A stretch of 64,000 bases of DNA from CAZTTG01 sp964615935 (GCA_964615935.1 CAZTTG010000027.1:5305-69304); one strand, 5' to 3'. Positions 55,365-64,000 are shown, counted from the stretch's first letter. Notes: generated from the letters alone by a model not told the origin. A program made the numbers and translations.

Positions 55365-55649
55365 ATGCCGACCTACGACTACCGGTGCCGCAGCTGCGGC
55401 CATCGCTTCGAGCTCTTCCAGTCGATGAGCGAGCGCGTGAAGCGCAAGTGCCCGGAGTGCGCCACCCCCTCCCTCGAGCGCCTCATCGGGCCGGGAGCCG
55501 CGATCATCTTCAAGGGGAGCGGCTTCTACCAGACCGACTATCGCTCGGCGTCCTATCGCGAAGGCGCCAAGGCCGAGCGCAAGGCCCGGGAGAAGAAGTC
55601 CGAGCCCAAGGGCGAGAAGAAGGCCAAGGACAAGGCCAAGGCGAAGTAG
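55365..55649 (+). CDS. FmdB-type zinc ribbon protein
   Basis: The 94-residue protein starts with the FmdB/CxxC zinc ribbon: TYDYRCRSCGHRFELFQSM, KRKCPECATPSLERLIG, and a GSGFYQTDYR end of the domain. The C-terminal 35 residues are a Lys/Glu/Ala-rich tail. FmdB family proteins are small putative regulators of unknown function, and often sit beside chaperone genes. The start is 5 bp after the grpE stop. Confidence 0.88.
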   Translation: MPTYDYRCRSCGHRFELFQSMSERVKRKCPECATPSLERLIGPGAAIIFKGSGFYQTDYRSASYREGAKAERKAREKKSEPKGEKKAKDKAKAK

Positions 55650-55714
55650 GGCGGTCGGGGCCGGAGGAGCCGGGCGTCCGGCGGTGGCTCGCCCCCCCCC
55701 CCGCCCACACCACC

Positions 55715-56554
55715 TCAGCCGAACAGCTCCCCCACCAGCTCCGCGATCGCCGCCGAGTCGTTGTCCCCGATCACCCGGTCGGCGGCCTCCAGCACCTCCG
55801 GCACCGCGTTCTCCATGGCGCAGGAGAGCCCCGCGCGGCGCAGCATGGGGAGGTCGTTGCCGGCGTCGCCCACCGCGACCACGCGCGCGGCCTCGATCCC
55901 GAAGCGCTCCTCGAGGTGCCGCAGCGCCTCCCCCTTCCCGCGGCAGGGGGGGTGCAGATCGACCACCTGGACGGGGCTCTGCCGGTGCGTGGGGAGGGAA
56001 TCGAGCGCGAAGTGGGTCACGTAGGCCGGCTGGCCGATTCCCTCCTCGATCTCCCGGCAACAGGCGGCCGAGTCGGCGCAATGCTCGGAGAAGAAGGTGA
56101 TCCGGATGGTGAACTCGGCGTCCAGCCCATCCGGGTCGGTGTACACCAGGCCGGTCAGGAGGCGCAGGGCGTCCCGCTCGGTCTCGGTCTCCGGCTCGAG
56201 CGCGTACTTGACGCCGGCGCACATGCTGATCATCCGGTACCCCCGGCGTCGGCCGACCTCCAGGGCGCGGCGACGGGTGCGGTTGGAGAGGATCCGCTCC
56301 TCGATCAGGCGGCGCTCCTTCGGGCACCAGATCCCCGCGCCGTTGTAGACCACCGCCGGCGACTCCAGCCCCAGCTCCGCCAGCAGGGGGTCGGTCGCCA
56401 GCTCCGAGCGCCCGGTGACGATCATCACCCGCACGCCGTCCCGCTCGGCCGCGCGCAGGGCCTCGCGGTTGAGGGGGTGGACCCGCCCCTGCTCGTTCAG
56501 GAGCGTGCCGTCGAGGTCCAGGAGCAGGGCTTCGGGATCGGGGGGGGCGGACAC
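55715..56554 (-). CDS. HAD-IIB (Cof-type) phosphatase
   Basis: The 279-residue hydrolase has the HAD motifs: DLDGTLLNE at the start (nucleophile and general acid Asp), IVTGRSELAT (motif II Thr), Lys in CRGKGEALRHL (motif III) and VAVGDAGNDLPMLRRAG (motif IV), with the C2B cap between. Such enzymes dephosphorylate sugar phosphates or coenzymes. It begins at a GTG (56554), and the carboxypeptidase-regulatory-like gene lies 37 bp upstream on the same strand. Confidence 0.88.
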   Translation of the reverse strand: MSAPPDPEALLLDLDGTLLNEQGRVHPLNREALRAAERDGVRVMIVTGRSELATDPLLAELGLESPAVVYNGAGIWCPKERRLIEERILSNRTRRRALEVGRRRGYRMISMCAGVKYALEPETETERDALRLLTGLVYTDPDGLDAEFTIRITFFSEHCADSAACCREIEEGIGQPAYVTHFALDSLPTHRQSPVQVVDLHPPCRGKGEALRHLEERFGIEAARVVAVGDAGNDLPMLRRAGLSCAMENAVPEVLEAADRVIGDNDSAAIAELVGELFG

Positions 56555-56591
56555 GGCCGGGATTGTACGGCCGGGAGCGCCGCGCGACAGC

Positions 56592-59558
56592 TCAGGGCGC
56601 CTCCAGATCGATCCGCTGCGTCTCGCCGCCGACCACCTGCACCTCGCGCTCGGGAGGGGTGTCGTAGGGATCCCGGTTCGGGCCGTAGCTGCGCAGGGAG
56701 AGGAGCCAGCGGCCCGGGGTGAGCCCGGTGAGCTCGGCCTGACCGCGCTCGTCGGTGATGGTCGAGGCGGGGCGGGGCGGCTCCTCGGATTGCCCCTCGG
56801 CGAAGCGGACCGTCACGATCAGGTTCCGTCCGGGCGAGCCGTCGCTGGCGATGGCGCTCACCGCGATCCTCCCCGCCAGCGCCAGCTCGAAGTCCACGCC
56901 GTGGCGCACCTCGCCGGGCTCGAGCGTCAGCTCCTCGGAGTGGCCGGGCTGGACGTCGGGCCCCTCGGCGCGGACCGCCAGCGGCTGGCCGTGCTCGAGC
57001 CCGCGCAGGGCGTAGCGGCCGCGGCCGTCGGTGCGCTGGCGGGTGCCGCCCGCCGAGCCCCCGAAGGCCAGGCCCCCACCCCCCCAGCCCGAGATCATGA
57101 TCTGGCCTCGGAGGGCGTTGCCCTTGACCTTCTCGGCCCACACCTCGATCCCGGCCAGGGGCTTCCCGTCGAGATCCGTGACCCGGCCCTCGATGATCGT
57201 CACGGGCAGGTCCAGGTCCAGCTCGAGGTCCACGCCGGCCAGGTCGACCGGGTGCTCGTAGGGCATCTGGCGGGCGGGGTGGGTGACCTCCAGGGTCCAG
57301 GCCCCGGCGCGGATGCCCTCGAGACGCCAGGCGCCGGAGCCGTCGCTGCGGGTCTGGGGACCGCCGCCGCTGCCAAGGAACTGATAGAGCATCCGGTCCC
57401 TCTCGCTCCCCTCGCGGCGCTCGTGGAGGCTCAGGGTGGCGCCGGAGAGGAGCTGCCCCCCCTCCCGCACCGTGCCGAAGAGAGCCGCCCGCGCCGCGGC
57501 CGTCAGGACCAGCTCGGCGGTGACGCCCTCGACCACCTGGACCTCGCTCCACGCGGGGCCGTCTCCCCGGCCCATGTCGAGGCGGGCCTGGAAGTCCCCC
57601 ATGAAGAAATCGCCCCCCGAGTCCTCGGCCAGCCGGAAGCGATGCAGCCCGGGCTCGAGGTGGTCGAAGAGCACCTCGCCGGCCTCGTCGCTCACGCGCT
57701 CCATGCCCCCCATGCCGAGCATCCGCCCGGCTCCGGCGACCTCGGGCACCTGGTGGAGCACCTGCTCGCCGGGCATGGGCGACTCGTCCGTTCCGGCCAC
57801 GCGGACCAGCACCGAGCCCCCCGGCCCGAGCAGGACCTCGCGCTCGACCGGCTCGCCGATCGGCAGGGTCGCGGACGGGCCCCTCCAGGGGGCGTGGGCG
57901 CCGTGGGTCACCCGCAGGCTGCACACCTCGCCCTCGAAGCTGGACAGGGTCGCGCGGCCGGCGGCGTCGGTCACGGCGCTGTGCTGCTCCTCGAGACCGG
58001 AGGGCCCGGAGCGCCCCATGCGCATGCGCCGGCTGGTGGCCGGGTCGAGGTCGCGGGACAGCACCACCAGCGCCCCCTCCACGGGCTCGCGGGTCTCCCG
58101 GTCGAGCACGCTCACGCTCACCACGGCCGAGGGCTCGATGCGCAGCACGCCCAGGTCGAGCTCCTCGCCGGCTCGCACCGGGATCTTCTCGCGCCGCAGC
58201 CGTCGGTAGCCCGTGGCTCCGATCTCCAGGACCGCCTGGCCCGGATTCGCCTCGACCTGCACCGGAGCCCGCACCCTCCCCTCGGGGTGGTGGGTGATCG
58301 GGTCGTCGTTCTCGTCCACCACCGGCCGCGGCCAGCGCGCGCCCACCGAGACCTCGAAGTCGGTGAGCGGCCGGCCGGTCCGGCCGTCGATCACCTGGAA
58401 CACGAGCGCGGCCTCGGGCCGGAAGGGCAGCTCCACCCCGCGGTCGCCCGAGCGGGCGGGCACCGCGGGGGACAGACCGCGGCCGAAGATGTGCGAGCCC
58501 TTCTCGCGCGCCTCCAGGACGTAGTCGCGCTCGCCCCGCAGGCCCTGCAGGAGGAAGCCGCCGTCCCGCGCCACCGCGGCCCGGCGCACCTCCCCCTCGC
58601 CGAAGCGCGCGAAGGGCGAGGGGTTGCGGTCGCCCGGGCGCGCCGTCACCGAGACGTCCTCGGCCCTCTCGGGGGGCATGCCGACCACCGTCCCGGCGAT
58701 CTCGTAGCCGGGCTCGAGCACGACGTCGCGGCCGTGGATCTCCTCGCCCGGCCGGGCGGCCTCGCCCTCGACCTCCGCGTCGGGGTGCTCCTGCGAGCGC
58801 ACCCGCAGGCGCCAGGGCCCGGCGGGGAGCTGATCGACGCGGTAGCCGCCGTCCTCCCCGGAGGTGGCGACCAGGGGCCCGGAGCGCTCGCCCCCCAGGA
58901 GGAAGATCCCGGCCCGCTCGACGCCCAGGCGCTCGAACTCGGCGCCCGCCACGGGGCGGCCGAGGGTGTCGAGCACCCGGCCGGTGACCACGACGCCCGG
59001 CAGCAGCACGACCGTCTCCAGCTCGTGCCGCGGGGCGGAGGCCAGGCGGATGTCGTCGCGGTCGTAGGGCGCGAAGCCGGCCGCCCTCACGGCGATCCGC
59101 AGGATGCCGGGCGCGGGGCCCGAGACCTCGAAGCGGCCCTGGGCGTCGGTGGTGGTGTCCCAGCTCTCCCCGAAGGAGCGGAAGACGTCGGCCATGTCCA
59201 GGGGAAGGCCGGCCCCCTCCCCGTTGGCGAACAGCACCCTGGCCCCGGCCACGGGCGCCCCGACCTCGTCGATCACCCGGCCCGCGACCCGGGGAGGCGC
59301 GGGCCCGTCGGTCTCGGGGGCGGGAACGCCCGTCCCCTCGGGCCCCTGGTGGACGTGCTCGGCCCGGCCGGCGGGGGCGGCGCCGGGGACGATCAGATCG
59401 GCGTCCGGCCCGGCGCTACCGGCGCCTCCCGGGCCGGCGAGGGGGAGCCCGGCCACCTCGGGCCCGGACCCGGTCCCCCCGGGCCGGAGCCCGAACCAGG
59501 CGGCTGCGGCCAGGCCGATCAGGAGCACGAGGGCCAGAATGGCGAGTTGCGGGCGCAT
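56592..59558 (-). CDS. Large envelope protein with carboxypeptidase-regulatory-like repeats
   Basis: The 988-residue protein has an N-terminal hydrophobic anchor or signal (LAILALVLLIGLAAAAWFGL) and then at least eight repeats of the carboxypeptidase regulatory (CarboxypepD_reg/SdrD B-like) type: GRVIDEVGAPVAGARVLF, GRVLDTLGRPVAGAEFERL, GRVTDLDGKPLAGIEVWA and similar, each with a TDAxGRF/GxYxxxxLPAG half. These beta-sandwich repeats bind sugars or form stalks. No enzyme domain was seen. The role is probably structural or adhesive on the outside. Confidence 0.8.
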   Translation of the reverse strand: MRPQLAILALVLLIGLAAAAWFGLRPGGTGSGPEVAGLPLAGPGGAGSAGPDADLIVPGAAPAGRAEHVHQGPEGTGVPAPETDGPAPPRVAGRVIDEVGAPVAGARVLFANGEGAGLPLDMADVFRSFGESWDTTTDAQGRFEVSGPAPGILRIAVRAAGFAPYDRDDIRLASAPRHELETVVLLPGVVVTGRVLDTLGRPVAGAEFERLGVERAGIFLLGGERSGPLVATSGEDGGYRVDQLPAGPWRLRVRSQEHPDAEVEGEAARPGEEIHGRDVVLEPGYEIAGTVVGMPPERAEDVSVTARPGDRNPSPFARFGEGEVRRAAVARDGGFLLQGLRGERDYVLEAREKGSHIFGRGLSPAVPARSGDRGVELPFRPEAALVFQVIDGRTGRPLTDFEVSVGARWPRPVVDENDDPITHHPEGRVRAPVQVEANPGQAVLEIGATGYRRLRREKIPVRAGEELDLGVLRIEPSAVVSVSVLDRETREPVEGALVVLSRDLDPATSRRMRMGRSGPSGLEEQHSAVTDAAGRATLSSFEGEVCSLRVTHGAHAPWRGPSATLPIGEPVEREVLLGPGGSVLVRVAGTDESPMPGEQVLHQVPEVAGAGRMLGMGGMERVSDEAGEVLFDHLEPGLHRFRLAEDSGGDFFMGDFQARLDMGRGDGPAWSEVQVVEGVTAELVLTAAARAALFGTVREGGQLLSGATLSLHERREGSERDRMLYQFLGSGGGPQTRSDGSGAWRLEGIRAGAWTLEVTHPARQMPYEHPVDLAGVDLELDLDLPVTIIEGRVTDLDGKPLAGIEVWAEKVKGNALRGQIMISGWGGGGLAFGGSAGGTRQRTDGRGRYALRGLEHGQPLAVRAEGPDVQPGHSEELTLEPGEVRHGVDFELALAGRIAVSAIASDGSPGRNLIVTVRFAEGQSEEPPRPASTITDERGQAELTGLTPGRWLLSLRSYGPNRDPYDTPPEREVQVVGGETQRIDLEAP

Positions 59559-59880
59559 GGGACTCCTCCCCCGGTCGATGGCACGGCTGGTTGCGAGTGG
59601 CGGCCCTCACGCCGCTCCCGGGAGGGCCGGGGGCCATTCTACCCCCTTGGAACCCGGCTACGGAGCTGAGCCGGAGGGGGTTGGCCAAGCGAAGACGTCC
59701 CCCCCGTTCTTTCCTTCCCATAACATTGATGGATTCGGGGGGACACCCCGGCTTGCGCCCGATGGCCCGGGGCGGTCGAATGAACGGGTTCCCGGCCCGC
59801 GACCGGGAAGAAGGCAGGCCCACGCGCGTATCCGTGGGACGACCACCGCGCCGCCGAAGGCGCCCTGCAGGAGCCCGCTC
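59559..59880. promoter_or_regulatory. Divergent non-coding region with several hairpins
   Basis: This 322-bp gap between divergent genes has no ORF. GTCCCCCC (59697-59704) can pair with GGGGGGAC (59737-59744) around an AT-rich loop that contains TTCCCATAACATTGATGG, a likely promoter zone. TTCCCGG/CCGGGAA (59789-59795 and 59803-59809) and CCCACG/CGTGGG (59819-59824 and 59833-59838) are two smaller hairpins before the plus-strand gene. CAGGAG at 59870 is its ribosome site. Confidence 0.5.
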
Positions 59881-61503
59881 ATGTCGAGACCGCAGCACCT
59901 GGCCTGGCTGGCGGCGGCCGCCGTCGCCGTGTCCCTCCTCGCCCCCCCCGCCTCCGCCCAGGTGCCCAAGATGGGCACCAAGTACTACGAGGACAACATC
60001 GACCTGGGCTTCAAAATCAAGATGCCCAAGGGCTGGGAGTTCATCCCTCCCCAGCCCGGGGAGACCACCCTGATCGGCAAGTACGTGCCCAAGCTGCGGG
60101 TGGGGGTCAGCATCGATCCCCAGAACTCCATCGCCCTGGAGAGCTGGCTGCTCAAGTTCGATCGCCGCTCGGGCGGCAGCTCGACCGAGATCGAGGACCA
60201 GGACGGCAACAAGATCGAGATCGGCTCGTCCGGCGCCGAGGACGTGACCGAGTGGATCGGGCAGCGCCTCAGGGGCAAGTACACCGAGACCGCCGAGAAG
60301 GAGCACACCGTCAGCAAGGTCCGGATGGTCGAGCGGCAGTACAGCCGTTCCCTGGGCAGCGGCGCGGTCGGCCTGTACGCGGCCACCTTCATGCTCCACC
60401 CCGACTGCGAGGTGGCGGTGGTGTTCATCGGCAACGGCGGCAAGAAGAAGTGGAGGAAGTACGAGTCGGTGTTCCGCAAGCTGGCCAAGAGCTTCAAGCC
60501 GGTGGAGATCGAGCGCCTGGAGGTCTCCACCGACTCCTCCTTCCGGGGCCGCAAGCGGGCCAAGCTGCAGGCCGAGGTGGCCAAGAACCCCGGCTGGGAG
60601 CTGTACGAGACGGACAACTACTTCGTCATCTCCAACACCTCCGACGCGCAGTTCCTCAAGGAGCTGCTGCTGCGGCTGGAGGCCATCCGCGAGATCTACG
60701 AGGAGACCTACCCGCCCGAGCAGGCCATCGAGATGTACGAGAGGGCCCAAGCGGCCGAGGCGGCCGAGAAGGAGAAGAAGAAGGCGGAGGAGGGCGAAGA
60801 GGCCGACGAGGAGCCGACCTACGTCGATCAGGGGGGCGACCCCATCGAGCGTTCGCGCTGCTGTGTGGTGCGGGTCTGCAAGGACCAGTCGCAGTACCAC
60901 GGCTACGGGGGTCCGGGCGGCTCGGCCGGCTACTGGAATTTCATGGACGAGGAGCTGGTCATCTACGACGACCAGGCCAGCGGAGGCCGGCGCAACACCT
61001 GGGCCACGCTGAACCACGAGGCCTTCCACCAGTACATCTTCTACTTCTACGGGAACATCAGTCCGCACATCTGGTACAACGAGGGCTCGGGGGACTTCTA
61101 CAGCGGCTATCAGCTCAAGTCGGGCAAGTTCAAGCTGAAGCCCTTCGACTGGCGCCAGCGCCTGATCCAGCAGATGATCCGCGACCACACCGAGGAGGAC
61201 CCCGGCTACGTCCCCCTCGAGGAACTGGTGCGCTGGACCAAGGCGCAGTACTACGGCACCAACGACTACGGCTTCAGCGGGGGGTACATGTACGCCCAGG
61301 GCTGGTCGTACATGTACTTCCTGCGCCAGGGGATCAAGGGCAAGGTCCGCGGCTGGAACGACGACTGGGACTCGATCCTGGACGTCTACCTGGAGACCCT
61401 GCTGATGGAGCGGGACCTCGACAAGGCCATCGACGCCGCCTTCGCCGGGGTGGACTTCGAGGAGATGACCGATTGCTGGGTGAACTACACGCTGAAGGAG
61501 TGA
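59881..61503 (+). CDS. Secreted zincin-like protein 1 (DUF1570-like)
   Basis: The 540-residue protein has a signal peptide (LAAAAVAVSLLAPPASAQ), an N-terminal domain of about 190 residues (DIxLGFKIKMPKGWEF-like start, as in stress-response lipoprotein folds), an acidic/Lys-rich linker (EKEKKKAEEGEEADEE) and a metallopeptidase-like domain with the zinc motif His379-Glu380-x-x-His383 (NHEAFHQYIF) and Glu401 18 residues after the second His (YNEGSGDFYSG), as in gluzincins. It is probably a cell-surface peptidase. The next gene starts 6 bp later and encodes a related protein with the same spacing. Confidence 0.75.
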   Translation: MSRPQHLAWLAAAAVAVSLLAPPASAQVPKMGTKYYEDNIDLGFKIKMPKGWEFIPPQPGETTLIGKYVPKLRVGVSIDPQNSIALESWLLKFDRRSGGSSTEIEDQDGNKIEIGSSGAEDVTEWIGQRLRGKYTETAEKEHTVSKVRMVERQYSRSLGSGAVGLYAATFMLHPDCEVAVVFIGNGGKKKWRKYESVFRKLAKSFKPVEIERLEVSTDSSFRGRKRAKLQAEVAKNPGWELYETDNYFVISNTSDAQFLKELLLRLEAIREIYEETYPPEQAIEMYERAQAAEAAEKEKKKAEEGEEADEEPTYVDQGGDPIERSRCCVVRVCKDQSQYHGYGGPGGSAGYWNFMDEELVIYDDQASGGRRNTWATLNHEAFHQYIFYFYGNISPHIWYNEGSGDFYSGYQLKSGKFKLKPFDWRQRLIQQMIRDHTEEDPGYVPLEELVRWTKAQYYGTNDYGFSGGYMYAQGWSYMYFLRQGIKGKVRGWNDDWDSILDVYLETLLMERDLDKAIDAAFAGVDFEEMTDCWVNYTLKE

Positions 61504-61508
61504 GCAGC

Positions 61509-63179
61509 ATGGATTCCAGACCCGTAAGCGGCCGTACGGCCGCGAGGCTCGCGGTCCCGGGTGCGCTGGCGACCCTCCTGGCGCTGGCCCTGCTGGTCCC
61601 GCCCGCCCGGGGGGACCGGGTCATCACCTCCGATGGCCGGATCATCACCCCGCAGAAGGCGCGGGAGGTGCCCGAGGGCTACCGGCTGACCTTCGAGCAC
61701 GGCGAGGTCCTGATCACCGACACCTCCGTGATCGAGGAGATCGAGATCGAGGGGGACATGTCGGACTACGTCCCCGAGAACGACGACGAGCGGGAGAAGC
61801 TGGAGGACGGCTTCGTCCGCTACCGGGGCCGGTGGCTCAGCAAGCCGGCCTACAAGGCCCAGCTGGACCGCGAGTTCAAGGCCAGCAAGAAGCGGCTCGA
61901 CGAGCTCGCCGCGCACAACGACTTCGGCAACCCCTGGGAGAAGGAGACCAAGCACTTCCTCATCAAGACCAACACCTCCCCGGAGCTCCTGGAGTACTAC
62001 GCCGAGCTGCTGGAGACCTACTACGGGATCATGGACAAGCGCGTCGGCATCAGCCCCACGCCGACCTACCGTCGCAAGAAGATGACGGTCAAGATCTACA
62101 AGAGCATGGAGGAGTTCCTGGAGTGGTCGGAGGAGTTCGGGGTGAGCTACGGCGTCCTGGGCTTCTTCACCTCCTACGACGACTCCCTCAACTTCTACCA
62201 CGACTACGCCGAGCCGGCCCGCACCGACTGGGTGGCGCTGCACGAGTGCACCCACCTGCTGACCTTCCTGATCGACCAGCAGTTCCACCCCCAGATCTGG
62301 CTCAACGAGGCGGTGGCCGACTACTTCGGCTCGGCGGAGATCACCCGCGACAAGCGCGGCAAGCTGAAGATCGAGCCCGGGAAGCTGCAGATCGACCGGA
62401 TCCTGACCGTGCAGGAGGCCTTCAAGGAAGGCAACCACATCCCCCTCAAGAAGCTCTTCTTCATCAAGCGCTCCAACTTCCACGGCTTCGAGTACGCCCA
62501 CGCCTGGTCCTTCGTCTACTTCCTGAACAACTACAAGAAGGGCAAGTACCAGAAGGGCTTCAACCGCTTCTTCAAGGGCCTCTACACCCTGGAGAAGGGC
62601 ATCGAGTACTCGTCCGTGCCGGGGCCCCCGCCCACCGGCACCTGGAAGGAGGTCTCTCCCCAGGGCATCCAGGACTACCTGCTCAAGCGCCTGGGCACCA
62701 AGGACCTGGCCAAGATGGAGGTGGAGTGGCGCAGGTTCATCGAGGGCCACGAGCTGGACGCCCCCCGGGCGCGCCTCAAGCGCGGCCTGCGCGCGATGGG
62801 CGAGTTCGAGTTCAAGGAAGCCCTGGAGGACCTGGACGCCGCCATCGAGGCCGGCCTGGAGGACCCCCAGGCCTACGCCGCCCGGGGCATGGCCCTGGCT
62901 TTTTCGGGCAAGAAAAGCGAGGCCGAGGCCGATCTGAGGAAGGCCATCGAACTGGATCCCCTGAACGCCGCCTACCGCTACCAGCTCTCCAGCGTCCTGT
63001 CGGGCCACATGGTGGCGGGGCTCGCCATGGGGGGCATCCAGGTGCGGGTGGAGGGGGGCGACGCCCTGAAGAACCTGGATCCGGAGATCAAGGCCGAGGC
63101 CCGCGCCATGGCCGGCCTGGCCATGGACCTGGATCCCCAGAACGACGGGTACCGCGACTGGTACCGCCGATTCGAGTAG
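61509..63179 (+). CDS. Secreted zincin-like protein 2 (DUF1570-like) with TPR-like end
   Basis: The 556-residue protein has a signal peptide (about 1-38, ending VPPARGD), a charged segment, and a peptidase-like domain with His245-Glu246-Cys-Thr-His249 (ALHECTHLL) and Glu267 (LNEAVADYFG), 18 residues after His249, exactly as in the upstream gene. Its C-terminal 130 residues have TPR-like helix pairs (LEDLDAAIEAGLEDPQAYAARGMALAF, SEAEADLRKAIELDP). The pair may act on the same surface substrate. Start is the ATG at 61509; the lipoprotein gene follows 5 bp later. Confidence 0.75.
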   Translation: MDSRPVSGRTAARLAVPGALATLLALALLVPPARGDRVITSDGRIITPQKAREVPEGYRLTFEHGEVLITDTSVIEEIEIEGDMSDYVPENDDEREKLEDGFVRYRGRWLSKPAYKAQLDREFKASKKRLDELAAHNDFGNPWEKETKHFLIKTNTSPELLEYYAELLETYYGIMDKRVGISPTPTYRRKKMTVKIYKSMEEFLEWSEEFGVSYGVLGFFTSYDDSLNFYHDYAEPARTDWVALHECTHLLTFLIDQQFHPQIWLNEAVADYFGSAEITRDKRGKLKIEPGKLQIDRILTVQEAFKEGNHIPLKKLFFIKRSNFHGFEYAHAWSFVYFLNNYKKGKYQKGFNRFFKGLYTLEKGIEYSSVPGPPPTGTWKEVSPQGIQDYLLKRLGTKDLAKMEVEWRRFIEGHELDAPRARLKRGLRAMGEFEFKEALEDLDAAIEAGLEDPQAYAARGMALAFSGKKSEAEADLRKAIELDPLNAAYRYQLSSVLSGHMVAGLAMGGIQVRVEGGDALKNLDPEIKAEARAMAGLAMDLDPQNDGYRDWYRRFE

Positions 63180-63184
63180 AGACC

Positions 63185-63874
63185 GTGAGCGCATCCCATC
63201 TCAATCCCCTCCTGAGGTCCCTGGGCCTGCCGCTGGGGCTCCTCTTCCTCGGCGGGCTGCTCCTGTCCGGCTGCGCCGGCAGCCGCAAGGTCCAGGAGCC
63301 GACCCTGGAGGTCCTGACCTCCGGCGGCCGGGAGCTGGGGGTCTCCACCGACTTCGGGGTCGTCTTCCTGGGCCGCACCGCGCGGTCCGGCGAGGTGGAG
63401 CTGGTGTCCTGGTACGGGGACGGGCCCGGCACCGAGCTCTCGGTCATCGAGCCCCTGGGGGGCGGCCTCTACACGGCCGAGACCGAGATCCGCCTGCCGT
63501 CCACCGCCATGACCTTCCAGGCCCCGCGCCCCGGCCGGGCCGTCTCGATCGTGGGACGCCGCGGTTCCCACGTCTGGACCGCCGAGGCGAGGGTGAGGGA
63601 GGACCCCCGGGTCCAGGGCCTCCTGCTCAGCGTGCCGAACGAGCTCCGCGGCCGCCCCGAGCGCCTGGGTGCCGGGGTCTACGTCGACGACGAGGCGACC
63701 GGCCAGCGCCGCCTCCTGGGCCTGGTCTCCGGCCAGGTCAGCCTGCGCGCCCCCGACGGCGCCCAGCGCAGCTACCTGACGGTGGTCGGCCCCGACCAGC
63801 TCTGGCGGCTGGTGGCCCAGCGCCGCAACATCCAGGTCAAGCCCCGCTGGGTGTACCGGGACGACATCCTCTAG
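63185..63874 (+). CDS. Lipoprotein of unknown function
   Basis: The 229-residue protein starts at a GTG and has a lipoprotein signal (LGLLFLGGLLLSGCAGS). The mature part is beta-rich (VFLGRTARSGEVELVSWYGDG, LYTAETEIRLPSTAMTF, YVDDEATGQRRLLGLVSGQV) and no family is recognised. It is the third gene in a run with two zincin-like proteins, 5 bp apart, so it may be a partner or anchor for them. Confidence 0.65.
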   Translation: MSASHLNPLLRSLGLPLGLLFLGGLLLSGCAGSRKVQEPTLEVLTSGGRELGVSTDFGVVFLGRTARSGEVELVSWYGDGPGTELSVIEPLGGGLYTAETEIRLPSTAMTFQAPRPGRAVSIVGRRGSHVWTAEARVREDPRVQGLLLSVPNELRGRPERLGAGVYVDDEATGQRRLLGLVSGQVSLRAPDGAQRSYLTVVGPDQLWRLVAQRRNIQVKPRWVYRDDIL

Positions 63875-63880
63875 ACGCTG

Positions 63881-63895
63881 CGGCGCCGAGCGCCG
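63881..63895 (+). terminator. Small hairpin after the last gene
   Basis: CGGCGC (63881-63886) and GCGCCG (63890-63895) pair around CGA, 7 bp after the lipoprotein stop and before element copy B. Terminator role is only inferred. Confidence 0.35.
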
Positions 63896-63901
63896 ATCGG
63901 T

Positions 63902-64000
63902 CTAGAGGTCTTGGGCGCCCGTTGCGTGGGCCTGGCAACCGAGCTACGGCGCCCAAGGCCTCTAGCGCTCGCCGGGAGGCGAGCGCGGGCCCCGTCAGGG
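63902..64000 (+). repeat. Multi-hairpin element, copy B (cut by the window end)
   Basis: Stem 1 63902-63919 pairs with 63948-63965 (18 bp, one G-U) around a 28-nt loop that begins CGTTGCGTGGGC. H2 is 63967-63973/63978-63984 (loop GGGA), and H3 starts 63986-63993 (loop GTCA) and is cut at 64000. The order, loop lengths and conserved loop are the same as in copy A at 41800. Stem bases differ but stay paired. Confidence 0.85.

Noticed and set aside
55650..55714. C-rich stretch between fmdB and the HAD gene as a terminator
   Set aside because: No stable stem of more than four pairs is visible; it is only a C-tract in a convergent gap.
59578..59594. TGGCAC...TTGC resembling a sigma-54 promoter
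   Set aside because: GG and GC are 13 bp apart instead of 12, and the site does not lie at a suitable distance or orientation for either flanking gene.

Overview
The window is 64 kb of very GC-rich bacterial chromosome. One counted line inside nadA (5041-5100) is 75% G+C. Several genes point to a planctomycete-like lineage: an ECF sigma factor of the TIGR02999 type, an NPCBM-domain secreted protein, two secreted HExxH proteins of DUF1570 type, a sulfatase, a parallel beta-helix protein ending in a PA14 domain, and an S2 protein with a long tail. This placement is inferred from gene content only, because there is no rRNA. I see no phage, IS element or CRISPR array, and most of the window reads as chromosome backbone.

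Layout, left part. 1-825 (-): two envelope proteins. 962-2593 (+): P5C dehydrogenase. 2609-4672 (-): beta-helix/PA14 protein. 4865-6202 (+): nadA. 6235-8135 (+): an ATPase plus small-partner operon with visibly lower GC, the best defence-like candidate here. 8144-9861 (-): cupin epimerase-like protein and aldo/keto reductase. 10032-14561 (+, with a DUF502 gene on -): deoxyhypusine-synthase-like enzyme, a two-finger PARP-type zinc-finger protein, an SLC13 transporter and a half-size TSUP protein. 14722-19394 (+): ABC ATPase plus a permease fused to an M1 peptidase. 19405-22630 (-): two glycosyltransferases. 22676-24082 (+): sulfatase. 24134-28537 (-): xseA and three envelope proteins. 28502-30971 (-): pabC and pabB.

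Layout, right part. 31103-36463 (+): small secreted protein, hybrid histidine kinase and Xer recombinase. 36525-39055 (-): ECF sigma, tRNA-Glu, EboE-like protein and Trm112. 39272-43090 (+): secreted protein, pepP, a multi-hairpin element and a membrane protein. 43138-46687 (-): the classical rpsB-tsf-pyrH-frr translation cluster followed by tRNA-Lys. 47318-48313 (+): GGDEF protein, separated by a long inverted repeat from a convergent NPCBM protein. 50072-55649 (+): chaperone cluster groEL-groEL-dnaJ-grpE-fmdB, preceded by a sigma-54-like promoter and two matching inverted repeats. 55715-59558 (-): HAD phosphatase and a large carboxypeptidase-regulatory-like protein. 59881-63874 (+): two zincin-like secreted proteins and a lipoprotein. 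63881-64000: a second copy of the multi-hairpin element.

The strongest unexplained signals are: (i) the two copies of the multi-hairpin element, whose main stem differs by compensatory base changes and so behaves like a conserved RNA or DNA structure; (ii) the low-GC ATPase/partner pair; (iii) the sigma-54-like control region of the tandem groEL genes; (iv) a 164-bp inverted repeat that exactly fills the space between two stop codons; and (v) a free-standing protein with two PARP-type fingers. All functional names come from reading motifs and remembered family features. No database search was run.
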